From positions 496,001-560,000 of the forward strand of contig JBOEGS010000001.1 of the NCBI GenBank assembly GCA_050633545.1: a stretch of 64,000 bases of DNA, in the 5' to 3' direction. The position numbers and the translations under genes were made by a program. Positions within the stretch are counted from its first letter, which is position 1. Each line of letters starts with the position of its first letter. Below are positions 7,731-16,568 of this stretch, in pieces. The notes under the pieces are model-generated. The model saw only the letters and a list, made by a program, of their open reading frames with translations, had not been told where the DNA came from and did no database searches. This stretch comes from Litorivita sp050633545. GTDB taxonomy: Bacteria > Pseudomonadota > Alphaproteobacteria > Rhodobacterales > Rhodobacteraceae.

Positions 7731-8720
7731 ATGATCCCCTATTCCCTTCTTGATCTTTCTCCGGTGCCTGCGGGGCATACGCCTGCCGATGCGCTGCGCA
7801 ATACGGTCGATCTGGCCCGCCATGCCGAAGACCTCGGCTATACCCGCTACTGGCTGGCCGAGCATCACAACATGCGCGGCATCGCCAGCGCCGCAACGGC
7901 GGTTTTGATCGGTCAGGTCGCCGCCCATACCAAAACCATCCGCGTCGGGGCGGGGGGCATCATGTTGCCCAATCACGCGCCTTTGATGGTGGCCGAAGCC
8001 TTTGGCACGCTGGCGACGATGTATCCGGACCGGATCGATCTGGGCCTTGGCCGCGCGCCGGGGACGGATATGCTCACCGCGCGGGCTTTGCGCCATGCCC
8101 ATGACGACGGGTCGGGATTTCCGCGCGATGTGGCCGAACTCATCGGCTATCTGGGCGATCCCAATGAGGCGGCCAAGGTGCGCGCCGTGCCAGGCGAAGG
8201 GACCCATGTGCCGGTCTGGATCCTTGGCTCTTCGCTGTTTGGCGCGCAGCTGGCCGCCGCGCTTGGCCTGCCTTACGCCTTTGCCTCGCATTTCGCCCCT
8301 GCGGCGCTGGAGGAGGCGTTTTATATCTACCGGCGCGATTTTCGCCCGTCAAAACAACTGGATGCGCCCCATGCGATGATGGCGCTCAATGTCTTTGGCG
8401 CGCAGGGCGACGCCGAGGCGCAATTGCTGCGCAGCTCGATGCAACAAGCCTTCATCAACCTGCGCAGCGGCCGCCCCGGTCCCTTGCCGCGCCCCGATGC
8501 GGATTTCGCCAAAGGCATCGATCCGCGTATTCTGGCAGGGGTCGAACAGGCGCTGGCCTGCACCGCTTGCGGCACGCCGCAGATGGTGCAAAGCCAGCTT
8601 GCGCAATTGATCGAGACATTCCGCCCCGACGAGGTGATCATCACCGGCCAGATCCACGACCACACCGCGCGCAAAGCCTCCTTTGCCATCGCGGCGCAAG
8701 CGATGCGCGCCCTCGCCTAA
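7731..8720 (+). CDS. Luciferase-like (LLM) flavin-dependent oxidoreductase
   Basis: The 329-residue protein has the bacterial luciferase-like TIM-barrel fold. Visible blocks are MIPYSLLDLSPVPAG, DLGYTRYWLAEHHNM, VGAGGIMLPNHAPLMVAEAFG and PDRIDLGLGRAPGTD. These match the single-domain YhbW/MsnO8-like group of LLM proteins, which use reduced FMN; the substrate is not predictable. ATG 7731 has AAGGA about 6 nt upstream and begins at the conserved start; the open frame extends upstream to 7677 without a ribosome site. It appears to be a single-gene unit after the gcrA terminator. Confidence 0.9.
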   Translation: MIPYSLLDLSPVPAGHTPADALRNTVDLARHAEDLGYTRYWLAEHHNMRGIASAATAVLIGQVAAHTKTIRVGAGGIMLPNHAPLMVAEAFGTLATMYPDRIDLGLGRAPGTDMLTARALRHAHDDGSGFPRDVAELIGYLGDPNEAAKVRAVPGEGTHVPVWILGSSLFGAQLAAALGLPYAFASHFAPAALEEAFYIYRRDFRPSKQLDAPHAMMALNVFGAQGDAEAQLLRSSMQQAFINLRSGRPGPLPRPDADFAKGIDPRILAGVEQALACTACGTPQMVQSQLAQLIETFRPDEVIITGQIHDHTARKASFAIAAQAMRALA

Positions 8721-8802
8721 CCCTTTAAAAAAAAACGCGCCTTTTCATCAAATAGAAACCTCAACGCGCACATAACACGGCATCCCTACACCGAGGTATG
8801 CC

Positions 8803-9963
8803 GTGCCCATCACGATCTACGCCCTAGACAATCAATTTGCCGCCGCCACGGGCGGCAATGTCAACAATGGCCCGGGCACGTCGACCTTCGACTATCCGCC
8901 GCAATCGAGCAGCAATCTGATCATCACCTCGCAAGCCGGCGACAGCACGCCGTTCATCTTCTCGCCCGGTGATACCTATACGATCAGCTTTTCGGGCAAC
9001 GGCGGCACCACCATCGAAAACGCGACAGTCCTGCGCTCGGACGATATCGATGTGGGCGGCGACCAAGGCTATGCGGTGGTTTTCGAGGGGCTCGATGTTA
9101 ACGGCGATCTGACGCAAGTCGTCTGGACGCCGGAGTTCGACCTTGAAACATGGTATTGGGATAATTTCAGCGGCGGCAACCCGCCCGGATTCTATACGAC
9201 CGACAATTCGGCGGTGACCTATGCCGCGCCCTGCTTCACCGATGACGCCGAAATCCTGACCGAAGACGGCATGCGCGCGGCGGGCGAGATCACCGCCGGT
9301 ACCCGCGTGCTGACCGCGCAAAACGGGTTGCAACCGGTGCTTTGGGCGGCCCATGCCACGCTCAAAGGCACAGGCCGCGCCGCCCCCGTGCGCATCGAGC
9401 CCGATGTCTTGGGCAATTTCGGCGCTGTGGAGTTGAGCCAACAACACCGCGTGGTGCTTCAAGGGCGCAGCGCGGCCGAGTTGCACGGCACGGATCGGGT
9501 GCTTGTCCCCGCGATGAGCCTGATCAACGGGGCCACCGTGCGGCTGATGCCGCGCAAAGAGGTGCATTATGTGCATCTGCTCTTTGCCCGCCACGAAGTG
9601 ATCTGCGCGCAGGGGCTGTCCTGCGAAAGCCTGCTCTTGGGGCGCCAGACAAAACGGCTGTCGCAGGCCCTTGGCCTGCGCCTGCCGCAGCATCTGCGCG
9701 GCATCACACATGACCCCGCCCACCGGATATTGACCCGCCGCCAAGGCGAGGCCCTGTGGAACCATATCAACCGGATCCGGGCCCCCAAACGCGCCATGAT
9801 GGGGCGGCGCGGGAAATCGCGCGGGGCCTATCTGTTGCCGCTGGTCACCGGCGGCGCGCAGCCCGCCTACCGCGACATCACCGGCGTCGAGGCCTATGCC
9901 GCCGCTCATGCTGCATCCCATGCCGCCGCTGGGGCCGCCGCTGGGGCCGCCGCCGCGCGATGA
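8803..9963 (+). CDS. Hint-domain (Hedgehog/intein) protein
   Basis: The 386-residue protein has an N-terminal region (1-140) rich in D, G, N and T, like a secreted beta-rich domain without a classical signal peptide. A Hint domain starts at the nucleophile-position C144 in 'APCFTDDAEILTEDG', continues with 'AGTRVLTAQNGLQPVLWAA' and the 'SQQHRVVL' block. Rhodobacterales encode many such Hint_2 proteins, often type-I-secreted, where the Cys can drive self-cleavage. The last 25 residues are almost only A, G and H. The start is GTG at 8803 with GAGG upstream. No type I secretion genes lie nearby. Confidence 0.8.
   Translation: MPITIYALDNQFAAATGGNVNNGPGTSTFDYPPQSSSNLIITSQAGDSTPFIFSPGDTYTISFSGNGGTTIENATVLRSDDIDVGGDQGYAVVFEGLDVNGDLTQVVWTPEFDLETWYWDNFSGGNPPGFYTTDNSAVTYAAPCFTDDAEILTEDGMRAAGEITAGTRVLTAQNGLQPVLWAAHATLKGTGRAAPVRIEPDVLGNFGAVELSQQHRVVLQGRSAAELHGTDRVLVPAMSLINGATVRLMPRKEVHYVHLLFARHEVICAQGLSCESLLLGRQTKRLSQALGLRLPQHLRGITHDPAHRILTRRQGEALWNHINRIRAPKRAMMGRRGKSRGAYLLPLVTGGAQPAYRDITGVEAYAAAHAASHAAAGAAAGAAAAR
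9922..9954 (+). repeat. 12-bp tandem repeat in the Hint-protein 3' end
   Basis: GCCGCCGCTGGG occurs twice in tandem (9922-9933, 9934-9945), followed by a partial third unit. The repeat encodes the AAAG-AAAG tail and keeps the frame. Confidence 0.8.
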
Positions 9964-10049
9964 GCCCCCGCGCCCGCCGCAGGCAACGCGCGCGACCGGG
10001 CCGCACAGCTACCTGCAATCTGCGCCCCGCGCTCGTCCGCCGCCCGCTC

Positions 10050-10098
10050 GGTTTTGGCGCAAATCCGGCGCGGCGCGCCTCGGACCTGCGCCAAAACC
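10050..10098. repeat. Dispersed repeat, element 1 (hairpin form), copy near 10.05 kb
   Basis: GGTTTTGGCGCA at 10050-10061 is the exact reverse complement of TGCGCCAAAACC at 10087-10098. The interior TCCG...CGGA can also pair, so the whole element can fold as one long hairpin. Its left half (GGTTTTGGCGC, NNN, TCCGGCGCGGC, GCGCCT) recurs at 39772-39810. It lies between the Hint gene and rimO, directly before the ATACCGAC array. Confidence 0.8.
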
Positions 10099-10140
10099 GC
10101 ACCGACGCGATACCGACAAAATACCGACGTGATACCGACG
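10098..10140. repeat. Dispersed repeat, element 2 (ATACCGAC array), copy near 10.1 kb
   Basis: This 43-nt block holds one ACCGAC and three ATACCGAC units at 11-nt steps (10110-10117, 10121-10128, 10132-10139). The same 43 nt recur at 40613-40655 with one mismatch. A short hairpin, GGGC-CAAAAC-GCCC, follows directly. The element sits about 60 bp upstream of rimO, in the intergenic region. Confidence 0.9.
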
Positions 10141-10200
10141 GGCCAAAACGCCCGTCCGCGCCCCCTTCCCAGACCCCGCACATCGGGCTATATCCGCGCC

Positions 10201-11604
10201 ATGAGCAGCAACCCGCCAAACCTCCGCCCCGACCTTGCGCCGCGCGCCAAGATCTCCGATGCCCCCCGCAGCGGCCAGCCGACCATCGGCATGGTCTCGC
10301 TCGGCTGTCCCAAGGCTTTGGTCGATAGCGAGCGGATTTTGACCCGCCTGCGCGCCGAAGGCTATGGCATCAGCAACGATTACGCGGGTGCCGATGCGGT
10401 GGTGGTCAACACCTGCGGTTTTCTCGACAGCGCCAAGGCCGAAAGCCTCGAGGCCATCGGCGAGGCGCTCAATGAAAACGGCAAGGTCATCGTCACCGGA
10501 TGCCTCGGCGCCGAGGAAGATTACATTCGCGGCACCCATCCGCGCGTGCTCGCCGTCACCGGCCCGCACCAATATGAACAGGTGCTCGATGCGGTGCATG
10601 CCGCCGTGCCGCCCGACCCCGATCCCTTTATCGACCTGATGCCCGCCAGCGGCGTCAAACTCACCCCGCGCCACTATAGTTACCTAAAGATTTCAGAGGG
10701 TTGCAATCACAAGTGCAAATTCTGCATCATCCCTGACATGCGCGGAAAACTGGCCTCGCGGCCGGTGCATGCGGTGCTGCGCGAGGCGGAAAAGCTGGTG
10801 CAAAACGGGGTGCGCGAACTCTTGGTGATCTCGCAAGACACCTCGGCCTACGGGCTGGACCGCAAATATTCAACCCATGAGTGGCAGGGCCGCGAGGTGC
10901 GCAGCCATATCACCGATCTGGCCCGCGAGTTGGGCGCTCTTGGCCCGCAATCGGACCTGTGGGTGCGGCTGCATTACGTCTATCCCTACCCGCATGTGCG
11001 CGAGTTGATCCCGCTGATGGCCGATCCGGCCAATGCGCTGTTGCCCTATCTCGACATCCCCTTCCAGCACAGCCACCCTGACGTTCTCAAACGCATGGCG
11101 CGCCCTGCGGCGGGGTCGAAAACCCTGACAGAGATCGCCGCATGGCGCGACATTTGCCCCGATATCACCCTGCGCTCGACCTTTATCGTCGGCTATCCCG
11201 GCGAGAGCGAGGCCGAATTCCAACATCTGCTCGATTGGATGGACGAGGCCCAGCTCGACCGAGTGGGTTGTTTTCAATACGAAAATGTCGCCGGAGCGCG
11301 GTCCAACGATCTGCCCGACCATGTGCCCGCCGAGCTTAAGCAAGAGCGCTGGGACCGTTTTATGGAAAAGGCGCAGGCGATTTCCGAAGCCAAGCTGGCG
11401 GCCAAAGTTGGCCGCGTGATGGAGGTCATCGTCGACGATATCGACGCCGATGGCATCGCCACCTGCCGCACCAAATCCGACGCGCCCGAGATCGACGGCA
11501 ACCTGTTTATCGACGAGGGCACCGAAGGGTTGCAGGTCGGGCAGATCGTCACCGTCGAGGTCGATGAAGCGGGCGAATATGATCTGTGGGGCGCGCTGCG
11601 CTAG
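10201..11604 (+). CDS. rimO: Ribosomal protein S12 methylthiotransferase RimO
   Basis: RimO adds a methylthio group to an aspartate of ribosomal protein S12. The 467-residue protein has the N-terminal UPF0004 domain with cluster cysteines C36 (SLGCPKAL), C72 (NTCGFLDSA) and C101 (TGCLGAEE). The radical-SAM CX3CX2C motif is C168-C172-C175 (CNHKCKFC). A C-terminal TRAM domain covers about residues 400-467. The SLGCPKALVDSE block and IIPDMRGK separate RimO from MiaB. ATG 10201 was chosen as the start of the conserved protein; the open frame runs upstream through the repeat region, which is not conserved coding sequence. Confidence 0.96.
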   Translation: MSSNPPNLRPDLAPRAKISDAPRSGQPTIGMVSLGCPKALVDSERILTRLRAEGYGISNDYAGADAVVVNTCGFLDSAKAESLEAIGEALNENGKVIVTGCLGAEEDYIRGTHPRVLAVTGPHQYEQVLDAVHAAVPPDPDPFIDLMPASGVKLTPRHYSYLKISEGCNHKCKFCIIPDMRGKLASRPVHAVLREAEKLVQNGVRELLVISQDTSAYGLDRKYSTHEWQGREVRSHITDLARELGALGPQSDLWVRLHYVYPYPHVRELIPLMADPANALLPYLDIPFQHSHPDVLKRMARPAAGSKTLTEIAAWRDICPDITLRSTFIVGYPGESEAEFQHLLDWMDEAQLDRVGCFQYENVAGARSNDLPDHVPAELKQERWDRFMEKAQAISEAKLAAKVGRVMEVIVDDIDADGIATCRTKSDAPEIDGNLFIDEGTEGLQVGQIVTVEVDEAGEYDLWGALR

Positions 11605-11778
11605 GGCGCTGCCCTGTTCCTGCGCGCTCAAAGACCGCTCGCCCCCAAGCCGCAACCGCGCGGCGAGGGCCAAATGCGGCGCAGGGTAAAATCCTTGCGC
11701 AAAACCCCTTGAAGCGCGGCGCGCCAGCGTGTAATTCGGGGCCAGCACATGCGAGGCGCCCCGCCTCACTTGCCCTGA

Positions 11779-11852
11779 GCGGGCGTTGTGTAATGGTAAG
11801 ACCTTAGCCTTCCAAGCTAATGACGCGGGTTCGATTCCCGCCGCCCGCTCCA
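11779..11852 (+). tRNA. tRNA-Gly(TCC)
   Basis: The acceptor arm GCGGGCG pairs with CGCCCGC, followed by discriminator T and an encoded CCA. The anticodon stem TTAGC/GCTAA holds the loop CTTCCAA with anticodon TCC at 11811-11813. The T-arm CGGGTTCGATTCCCG is intact. Confidence 0.97.
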
Positions 11853-11948
11853 TCCCTTCCCTGCGGCACTTCTGACACCCCCTCTTTTACGCATCTTCGC
11901 GCCTGATTTGGGAGGCTTTGCCGCGCCTCAAACCCTATCCCCAAAACG

Positions 11949-11976
11949 CATAAAGGCCGCCGAAGCGACCTTTATG
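11949..11976 (-). terminator. UUCG-type hairpin after the helicase gene
   Basis: On the minus strand CATAAAGG-T-CGC, TTCG, GCG-G-CCTTTATG forms a long stem capped by a UUCG tetraloop, about 19 nt past the helicase stop. A TTTT run follows a few bases on. It is probably the helicase terminator, less likely one for the tRNA. Confidence 0.6.
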
Positions 11977-11994
11977 ACCTATTTTCTATGGTGT

Positions 11995-14205
11995 TTACTT
12001 GCTGCGGCGCGGGACGGCGCTGCCGCCTTTGGCGGGCGGTTTGCCCTTGCCTTTGCCCGCCGGTTTCCCGCCTGCTTTGCCGGCGAATTTCGATCCGGCG
12101 CGGGGCTTGGCGGGTTTGCCATCGGGGCTAAAGCGTTTTGAGGCGTCGCTGGCATCGGCGCGCGGTTTGCCCGCAGGCTTACCCGCTGGCTTGCCATCGG
12201 GCTTGCCGCCGAATTTCCCCGCGGGTTTGGCGCCATATTTCGCCGCCCCCTTGCCTTTGCCCGCCGGTTTGCCGCCGGCAGGCTTGTCAGCGCCGCGCGG
12301 TTTTGCGTCGCCCTTGGGCGTGGGATAGGGCGCGGCCTCGGCGTTCCAGACGCGTTTTGTCTTGCCTGGTGTATTGCCTTCTTTGTCTTTGACGTGGCGC
12401 GGTTTGCGCTCTTGCGCGCCGCTGTCCAGCGGGTCGTAACCCTTGGCGGGTTTGTCGCCGTGCGGCTTGTCCGCGTAGGGTTTTTTGTCGCCGTAAGGCT
12501 TTTTGTCGCCGCGCGGTTTATCACCATAGGGTTTATCGCCGCGCGGTTTGTCAAAGCGTTTGCCGCCCGCAGGCTTGTTGCCAAAACGTTTGGGGCCGCG
12601 CTCTTGCGGGGCGAATTCCGGCGTGCCTTGGATGCGTTTGACCTTGCCGCCTTCTTCAAGCTCCATCGGATCGCCCAAGGAGGCGACAAACCCGTCGGCG
12701 CTGCTTTCCAAGATTTCGAAATAGGTCTCGGTCGGCTGGATGCGGATCGCGCCGATGTCGTCCTTGGTCAATCCGCCCATGCGGCAAATCAGCGGCAAGA
12801 GCCAGCGCGGTTCGGCGTTTTTGTTGCGCCCGATCGAGACCGAGAACCACACGCCAGGGCCGAATTGCGTGGCGGGGCGGCGCTCGGGGCGGCTGTCGGG
12901 ATCGGCCAGTTCCTCGGGCGCCGATTGGCGGGTGCGATAGAGACGCAAATAGGCGGCGGCGATCTCTTGCGGCTCGTGCATGGCCAAGAGTTTATCGGCA
13001 AAGGCGCTTTCTTCGGGGGTCACCGCTTCGGCCCAGACCGGATCGGAGAGCAAGCGCGCTTCGTCCTTTTCGGCCACTTCGGCGGCCGAGGGCGGCGCGG
13101 CCCATGTGGCCTCCAGCTTGGCGAAATGCAAAAGGCGCTCGGCCTTTTTGCGCACCTTCGGCGGCACGATCAGCGCCGAGACCCCTTTGCGCCCCGCGCG
13201 GCCCGTGCGGCCCGATCGGTGCAGCAAGGTTTCGTGGTTCGAGGGCAATTCGGCGTGGACCACCAATTCGAGGTTGGGCAAATCGATGCCGCGCGCGGCC
13301 ACATCGGTGGCCACGCAAACGCGGGCGCGCCCGTCGCGCATGGCCTGAAGCGCGTTGCTGCGCTCGGTCTGGGTCAATTCGCCCGACAGGGCCACGACCG
13401 AAAAGCCACGGTTGGACAGGCGCGAGGTCATCCGCGCGACCATGGCGCGGGTGTTGCAGAACACGATGGCATTGGGCGCCTCGAAAAAGCGCAGCACGTT
13501 GATGATCGCGTTTTCGGCGTCTTGCGGCGCGACTTGTAGCGCGCGGTATTCGATATCGGAGTGCTGGCGCGCCTCGCCTGCCGTGGTGATGCGCTGCGCG
13601 TCTTTTTGATAGGATTTCGCCAGTTGCGCGATGGTTTTGGGCACGGTGGCCGAGAACATCAAAGTGCGGCGGGTGTCGGGCGATTCCGACAAGATAAACT
13701 CAAGGTCCTCACGAAAGCCCAGATCGAGCATCTCGTCGGCCTCGTCCAGAACCACGGCGCGGATATCATCCAGATCAATCGTGCCGCGTTTGACGTGATC
13801 GACCAGACGGCCGGGCGTGGCGACGACGATATGTGCGCCGCGCTCGAGGGCGCGGCGTTCGTCGCGCATGTCCATACCGCCGACGCAAGAGGCGACAACC
13901 GCCCCTGCCTGACCGTAGAGCCAAAGCAACTCGCGTTTCACCTGCATGGCCAATTCGCGGGTCGGCGCGATGATCAGGGCCAAAGGCGCAGCGGCGCGGC
14001 CAAAACGGCCGTCGTCTTGCAAGATCGTCGGCGCAATGGCGAGGCCGAAGCCCACGGTTTTGCCCGATCCGGTTTGCGCCGACACCAGAAGGTCGGCCTC
14101 GACAAGCGCGGGGTCGAGCACCGCTTCTTGCACCGGTGTCAGGCTCTCGTAGCCTTGAGCAGCCAGAGCGGCGGCAAGGGTCGGGATCACGGCGGCTTCG
14201 ATCAC
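11995..14205 (-). CDS. DEAD-box RNA helicase with DbpA-like domain and basic repeat tail
   Basis: The 736-residue protein has both RecA domains: Walker A AQTGSGKT at about 43-50, PTREL at 81-85, DEAD at 154-157, SAT at 186-188 and HRSGRTGRAGR near 340. A DbpA-type RNA-binding domain follows (about 450-525, GLTKDDIGAIRIQPTETYFEI). The last 200 residues are a disordered basic tail of KPxGDKP, KPAGK and GKGK repeats. This matches the DeaD/CsdA-like class used in ribosome assembly and mRNA turnover at low temperature. GTG 14205 starts the conserved region with only a weak ribosome site. A deaD-like function is inference. Confidence 0.9.
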   Translation of the reverse strand: MIEAAVIPTLAAALAAQGYESLTPVQEAVLDPALVEADLLVSAQTGSGKTVGFGLAIAPTILQDDGRFGRAAAPLALIIAPTRELAMQVKRELLWLYGQAGAVVASCVGGMDMRDERRALERGAHIVVATPGRLVDHVKRGTIDLDDIRAVVLDEADEMLDLGFREDLEFILSESPDTRRTLMFSATVPKTIAQLAKSYQKDAQRITTAGEARQHSDIEYRALQVAPQDAENAIINVLRFFEAPNAIVFCNTRAMVARMTSRLSNRGFSVVALSGELTQTERSNALQAMRDGRARVCVATDVAARGIDLPNLELVVHAELPSNHETLLHRSGRTGRAGRKGVSALIVPPKVRKKAERLLHFAKLEATWAAPPSAAEVAEKDEARLLSDPVWAEAVTPEESAFADKLLAMHEPQEIAAAYLRLYRTRQSAPEELADPDSRPERRPATQFGPGVWFSVSIGRNKNAEPRWLLPLICRMGGLTKDDIGAIRIQPTETYFEILESSADGFVASLGDPMELEEGGKVKRIQGTPEFAPQERGPKRFGNKPAGGKRFDKPRGDKPYGDKPRGDKKPYGDKKPYADKPHGDKPAKGYDPLDSGAQERKPRHVKDKEGNTPGKTKRVWNAEAAPYPTPKGDAKPRGADKPAGGKPAGKGKGAAKYGAKPAGKFGGKPDGKPAGKPAGKPRADASDASKRFSPDGKPAKPRAGSKFAGKAGGKPAGKGKGKPPAKGGSAVPRRSK

Positions 14206-14583
14206 GGGCAGAACTCTCTTTTCAGGATGGGCGGTCGGTTAGGGGCGGGCTTGGGTCGGCGCTCTTGCGCGGCTTGGGCGGCACATATGGCACCAAGCGC
14301 CCGCTCATACGCGCCCTTTGGCGTGTTGTATAGCGTTATTTACTCGGAAATTCCATGGAGTTTGACGATTGCGGCGGCGGCGGCGGCTGCCCCAAGGTCA
14401 CATAGGAGTTACGCGGTTTGGGTTGATATTCGCGCCCAGCTATGGTGTCATGCGGGCGTGCTTCAGAGGCGGGACAGCGATGATCTGTCCCCGCGATCAG
14501 AAGAAATCGCCCGTGAGGGGTGGTGACCTGAGACGCTCAAGGGAGGGCGTTTTAGGCTAAACTCACGAGAGATGAGAGATTAC
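14206..14583. other. Divergent intergenic region, no gene seen
   Basis: The stretch separates the helicase start (minus) from the binding-protein gene (plus). It must hold both promoters. I see a short GGC-repeat run near 14365-14385 and AT-richer segments at 14325-14360, but no motif strong enough to call a promoter, operator or riboswitch. Confidence 0.5.
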
Positions 14584-15591
14584 ATGAAAATCAAGTATAC
14601 ACTCGCGGCCTCCGCGCTGGGACTTTTTGCATCTATGGGTGCTGCTGCGGCTGAAGATTGCGGCCAAGTCACAATGGCGGAAATGAACTGGGCCTCGGCC
14701 GAGATGATGGCCAATGTCGATAAAATCATTCTGGAAGAGGGCTATGGCTGCGATGTCGAGCTGATCCCGGGTGCGACAACCACGACCTTTGCCTCGATGA
14801 ACGAAAAGGGCGAACCCGATGTCGCGGGCGAGCTTTGGATCAACGCGGTGCGCGATCCGCTCATGGCCGCGATTGGCGAAGGCCGCTTGCATGCGGTCAA
14901 CGGCGGTCCGATCACCGAACTCGGCGAAGGGTGGTGGGTGACACCGAAATTTGCCGCAGATCACCCCGAATTGGACACGGTCGAAAAGCTGCTCGCGCGG
15001 CCTGACCTCTTCCCCTATGCCGAAGATCCCTCCAAGGGCGCCTTTGTGGGCTGCCCCGCCGGTTGGGGGTGCCAGTTGGTGAATGCCAACCTCTACCGCG
15101 CCTTTGGCATGGAAGAGAAAGGCTGGGTTCTGGTCGATCCGGGCTCTGCTGCGGGTCTGGACGGATCGATGGCCAAAGCCGTCGAGCGCGACGAGAACTG
15201 GTTCGGCTACTATTGGTCGCCCACCGCGATCATCGGCAAATACGGCATGAAAATGCTGCCCTTCGAGGCGGAATTTGCGGGGCGTGACAATTGGGACGGC
15301 TGCATCGCGCTGGCCGAACAGGATTGCGCCGAGCCCAAAGCCACCGCATGGACCGTTTCGGAAGTGAACTCGGTGATCACCGACCGCTTCAAAAAAGCAG
15401 GCGGCCCCGCAGTGGATTACCTCGGCACACGGGTCTTCCCCGGTCCGGTGATGAACGAAATGCTGGTCTACATGTCCGACAACCAAGCGGGCGGTGAAGA
15501 TGCGGCGTTCGAATTCCTCGAAAAGCATCAAGACATCTGGACCAAATGGGTTCCCGCCGATGTGGCAGAAAAAATCAAATCGGCGCTCTAA
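14584..15591 (+). CDS. Substrate-binding protein, glycine betaine/quaternary amine ABC importer
   Basis: The 335-residue protein has a signal peptide (MKIKYTLAASALGLFASMGAAAA, cut near residue 23) and an OpuAC/ProX-type periplasmic binding fold. Aromatic residues typical of cage-type binding of trimethylammonium groups are frequent (W near EMNW, EGWW, WGC, FGYYW). Its gene heads an operon with a ProW-like permease and ProV-like ATPase. Likely ligands are glycine betaine, choline, carnitine or TMAO; sequence alone cannot decide between them. ATG 14584 was preferred because it begins the signal peptide; an ATG 12 nt upstream (14572) is possible. An intrinsic terminator follows the stop. Confidence 0.85.
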   Translation: MKIKYTLAASALGLFASMGAAAAEDCGQVTMAEMNWASAEMMANVDKIILEEGYGCDVELIPGATTTTFASMNEKGEPDVAGELWINAVRDPLMAAIGEGRLHAVNGGPITELGEGWWVTPKFAADHPELDTVEKLLARPDLFPYAEDPSKGAFVGCPAGWGCQLVNANLYRAFGMEEKGWVLVDPGSAAGLDGSMAKAVERDENWFGYYWSPTAIIGKYGMKMLPFEAEFAGRDNWDGCIALAEQDCAEPKATAWTVSEVNSVITDRFKKAGGPAVDYLGTRVFPGPVMNEMLVYMSDNQAGGEDAAFEFLEKHQDIWTKWVPADVAEKIKSAL

Positions 15592-15613
15592 GCGTTTGAG
15601 TTGAGACATACCG

Positions 15614-15646
15614 CCCGCGCCGGAGATTCTTCGGCGCGGGTTTTTT
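15614..15646 (+). terminator. Intrinsic terminator/attenuator inside the ABC operon
   Basis: CCCGCGCCG (15614-15622) and CGGCGCGGG (15632-15640) form a perfect 9-bp GC stem with a 9-nt loop, followed by six T. It sits between the binding-protein gene and the permease gene, so it probably lets only part of the transcripts continue. Confidence 0.88.
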
Positions 15647-15680
15647 GCAAGCAAAACAACAATAATACGGGGGGCCAGCC

Positions 15681-16568
15681 ATGAGTTGGACCGAATTTCC
15701 CGAAATGGGGCGCACCGATCTGCGCGACCTGAAAAAGGGTATCGACGCGAGCTTTCGCGAATTTTCACGCGCCTATGGCGAGAGCCTCGAGGCGTTCTTT
15801 AATCCGCTTTTGCAATTCATGATCTGGTTCGAGCGGCTGCTTCTGGCCACGCCTTGGCCGATCATTCTGGCGCTGGTGGCGCTGTTTTCCTACCTTGGCT
15901 CGCGCAGCTGGAAAATCGCCACGGGTGCGGTTCTGGCCTTTTTGGCCATCGGGTATCTGGGCATGTGGGAAGACACGATGGCGACGCTGGCCATTGTTCT
16001 GGTCGCCACGATGGTCTGCATCGCGGTGGGCATTCCCATCGGCATCTTGATGGCGCGCTATAACCGTGCGCAATCGCTGATCACGCCGGTTCTGGACATT
16101 ATGCAAACGATCCCGTCGTTCGTTTACCTGATCCCTGTGGTGATGCTTTTGGGCATTGGCAAGGTGCCGGGGCTTTTGGCCGTATGCATTTATGCGGTGC
16201 CGCCGATTGTGCGCCTGACCAATCTGGGCATCCGCCTTGTGGACCGCGAGGTTCTGGAGGCCGCCGATGCCTTTGGCGCCAACTACCGCCAGAAACTCTT
16301 CGGGGTGCAAATCCCGCTGGCCCTGCCCAATATTTTCGCCGGTGTGAACCAGACGATCATGATGGCGCTGTCGATGGTGGTGATTGCCTCGATGATCGGC
16401 GTCAAAGGTTTGGGCGTGCCGGTGTTGCGCGCGATTTCCAACCAGTATCTTGCGCTGGGTCTGATGAACGGCCTCGCGATTGTGGTGCTGGCGATCATCA
16501 TCGACCGTGTCACGCAAAGCTATGGCCGCCGCTTGCAGGCCCATCGGAACGGAGGCGATCATGGCTGA
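15681..16568 (+). CDS. ABC transporter permease, ProW/OpuAB-like
   Basis: The 295-residue inner-membrane protein has the BPD_transp_1 fold of glycine betaine/proline importers. Family blocks are DIMQTIPSFVYLIPVVMLLGIG, YAVPPIVRLTNLGIR and the ATPase-contact EAADAFGANYRQKLFGVQIPLALP loop. A long cytoplasmic N-terminus precedes the first membrane segment, as in ProW. It moves the ligand delivered by the upstream binding protein. A G-rich Shine-Dalgarno is just before ATG 15681. Its last 8 nt overlap the ATPase gene, which implies translational coupling. Confidence 0.93.
   Translation: MSWTEFPEMGRTDLRDLKKGIDASFREFSRAYGESLEAFFNPLLQFMIWFERLLLATPWPIILALVALFSYLGSRSWKIATGAVLAFLAIGYLGMWEDTMATLAIVLVATMVCIAVGIPIGILMARYNRAQSLITPVLDIMQTIPSFVYLIPVVMLLGIGKVPGLLAVCIYAVPPIVRLTNLGIRLVDREVLEAADAFGANYRQKLFGVQIPLALPNIFAGVNQTIMMALSMVVIASMIGVKGLGVPVLRAISNQYLALGLMNGLAIVVLAIIIDRVTQSYGRRLQAHRNGGDHG

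Noticed and set aside
10098..10140. CRISPR-like array
   Set aside because: Units are 8 nt at 11-nt spacing with no spacers of CRISPR size, and no cas genes are present.
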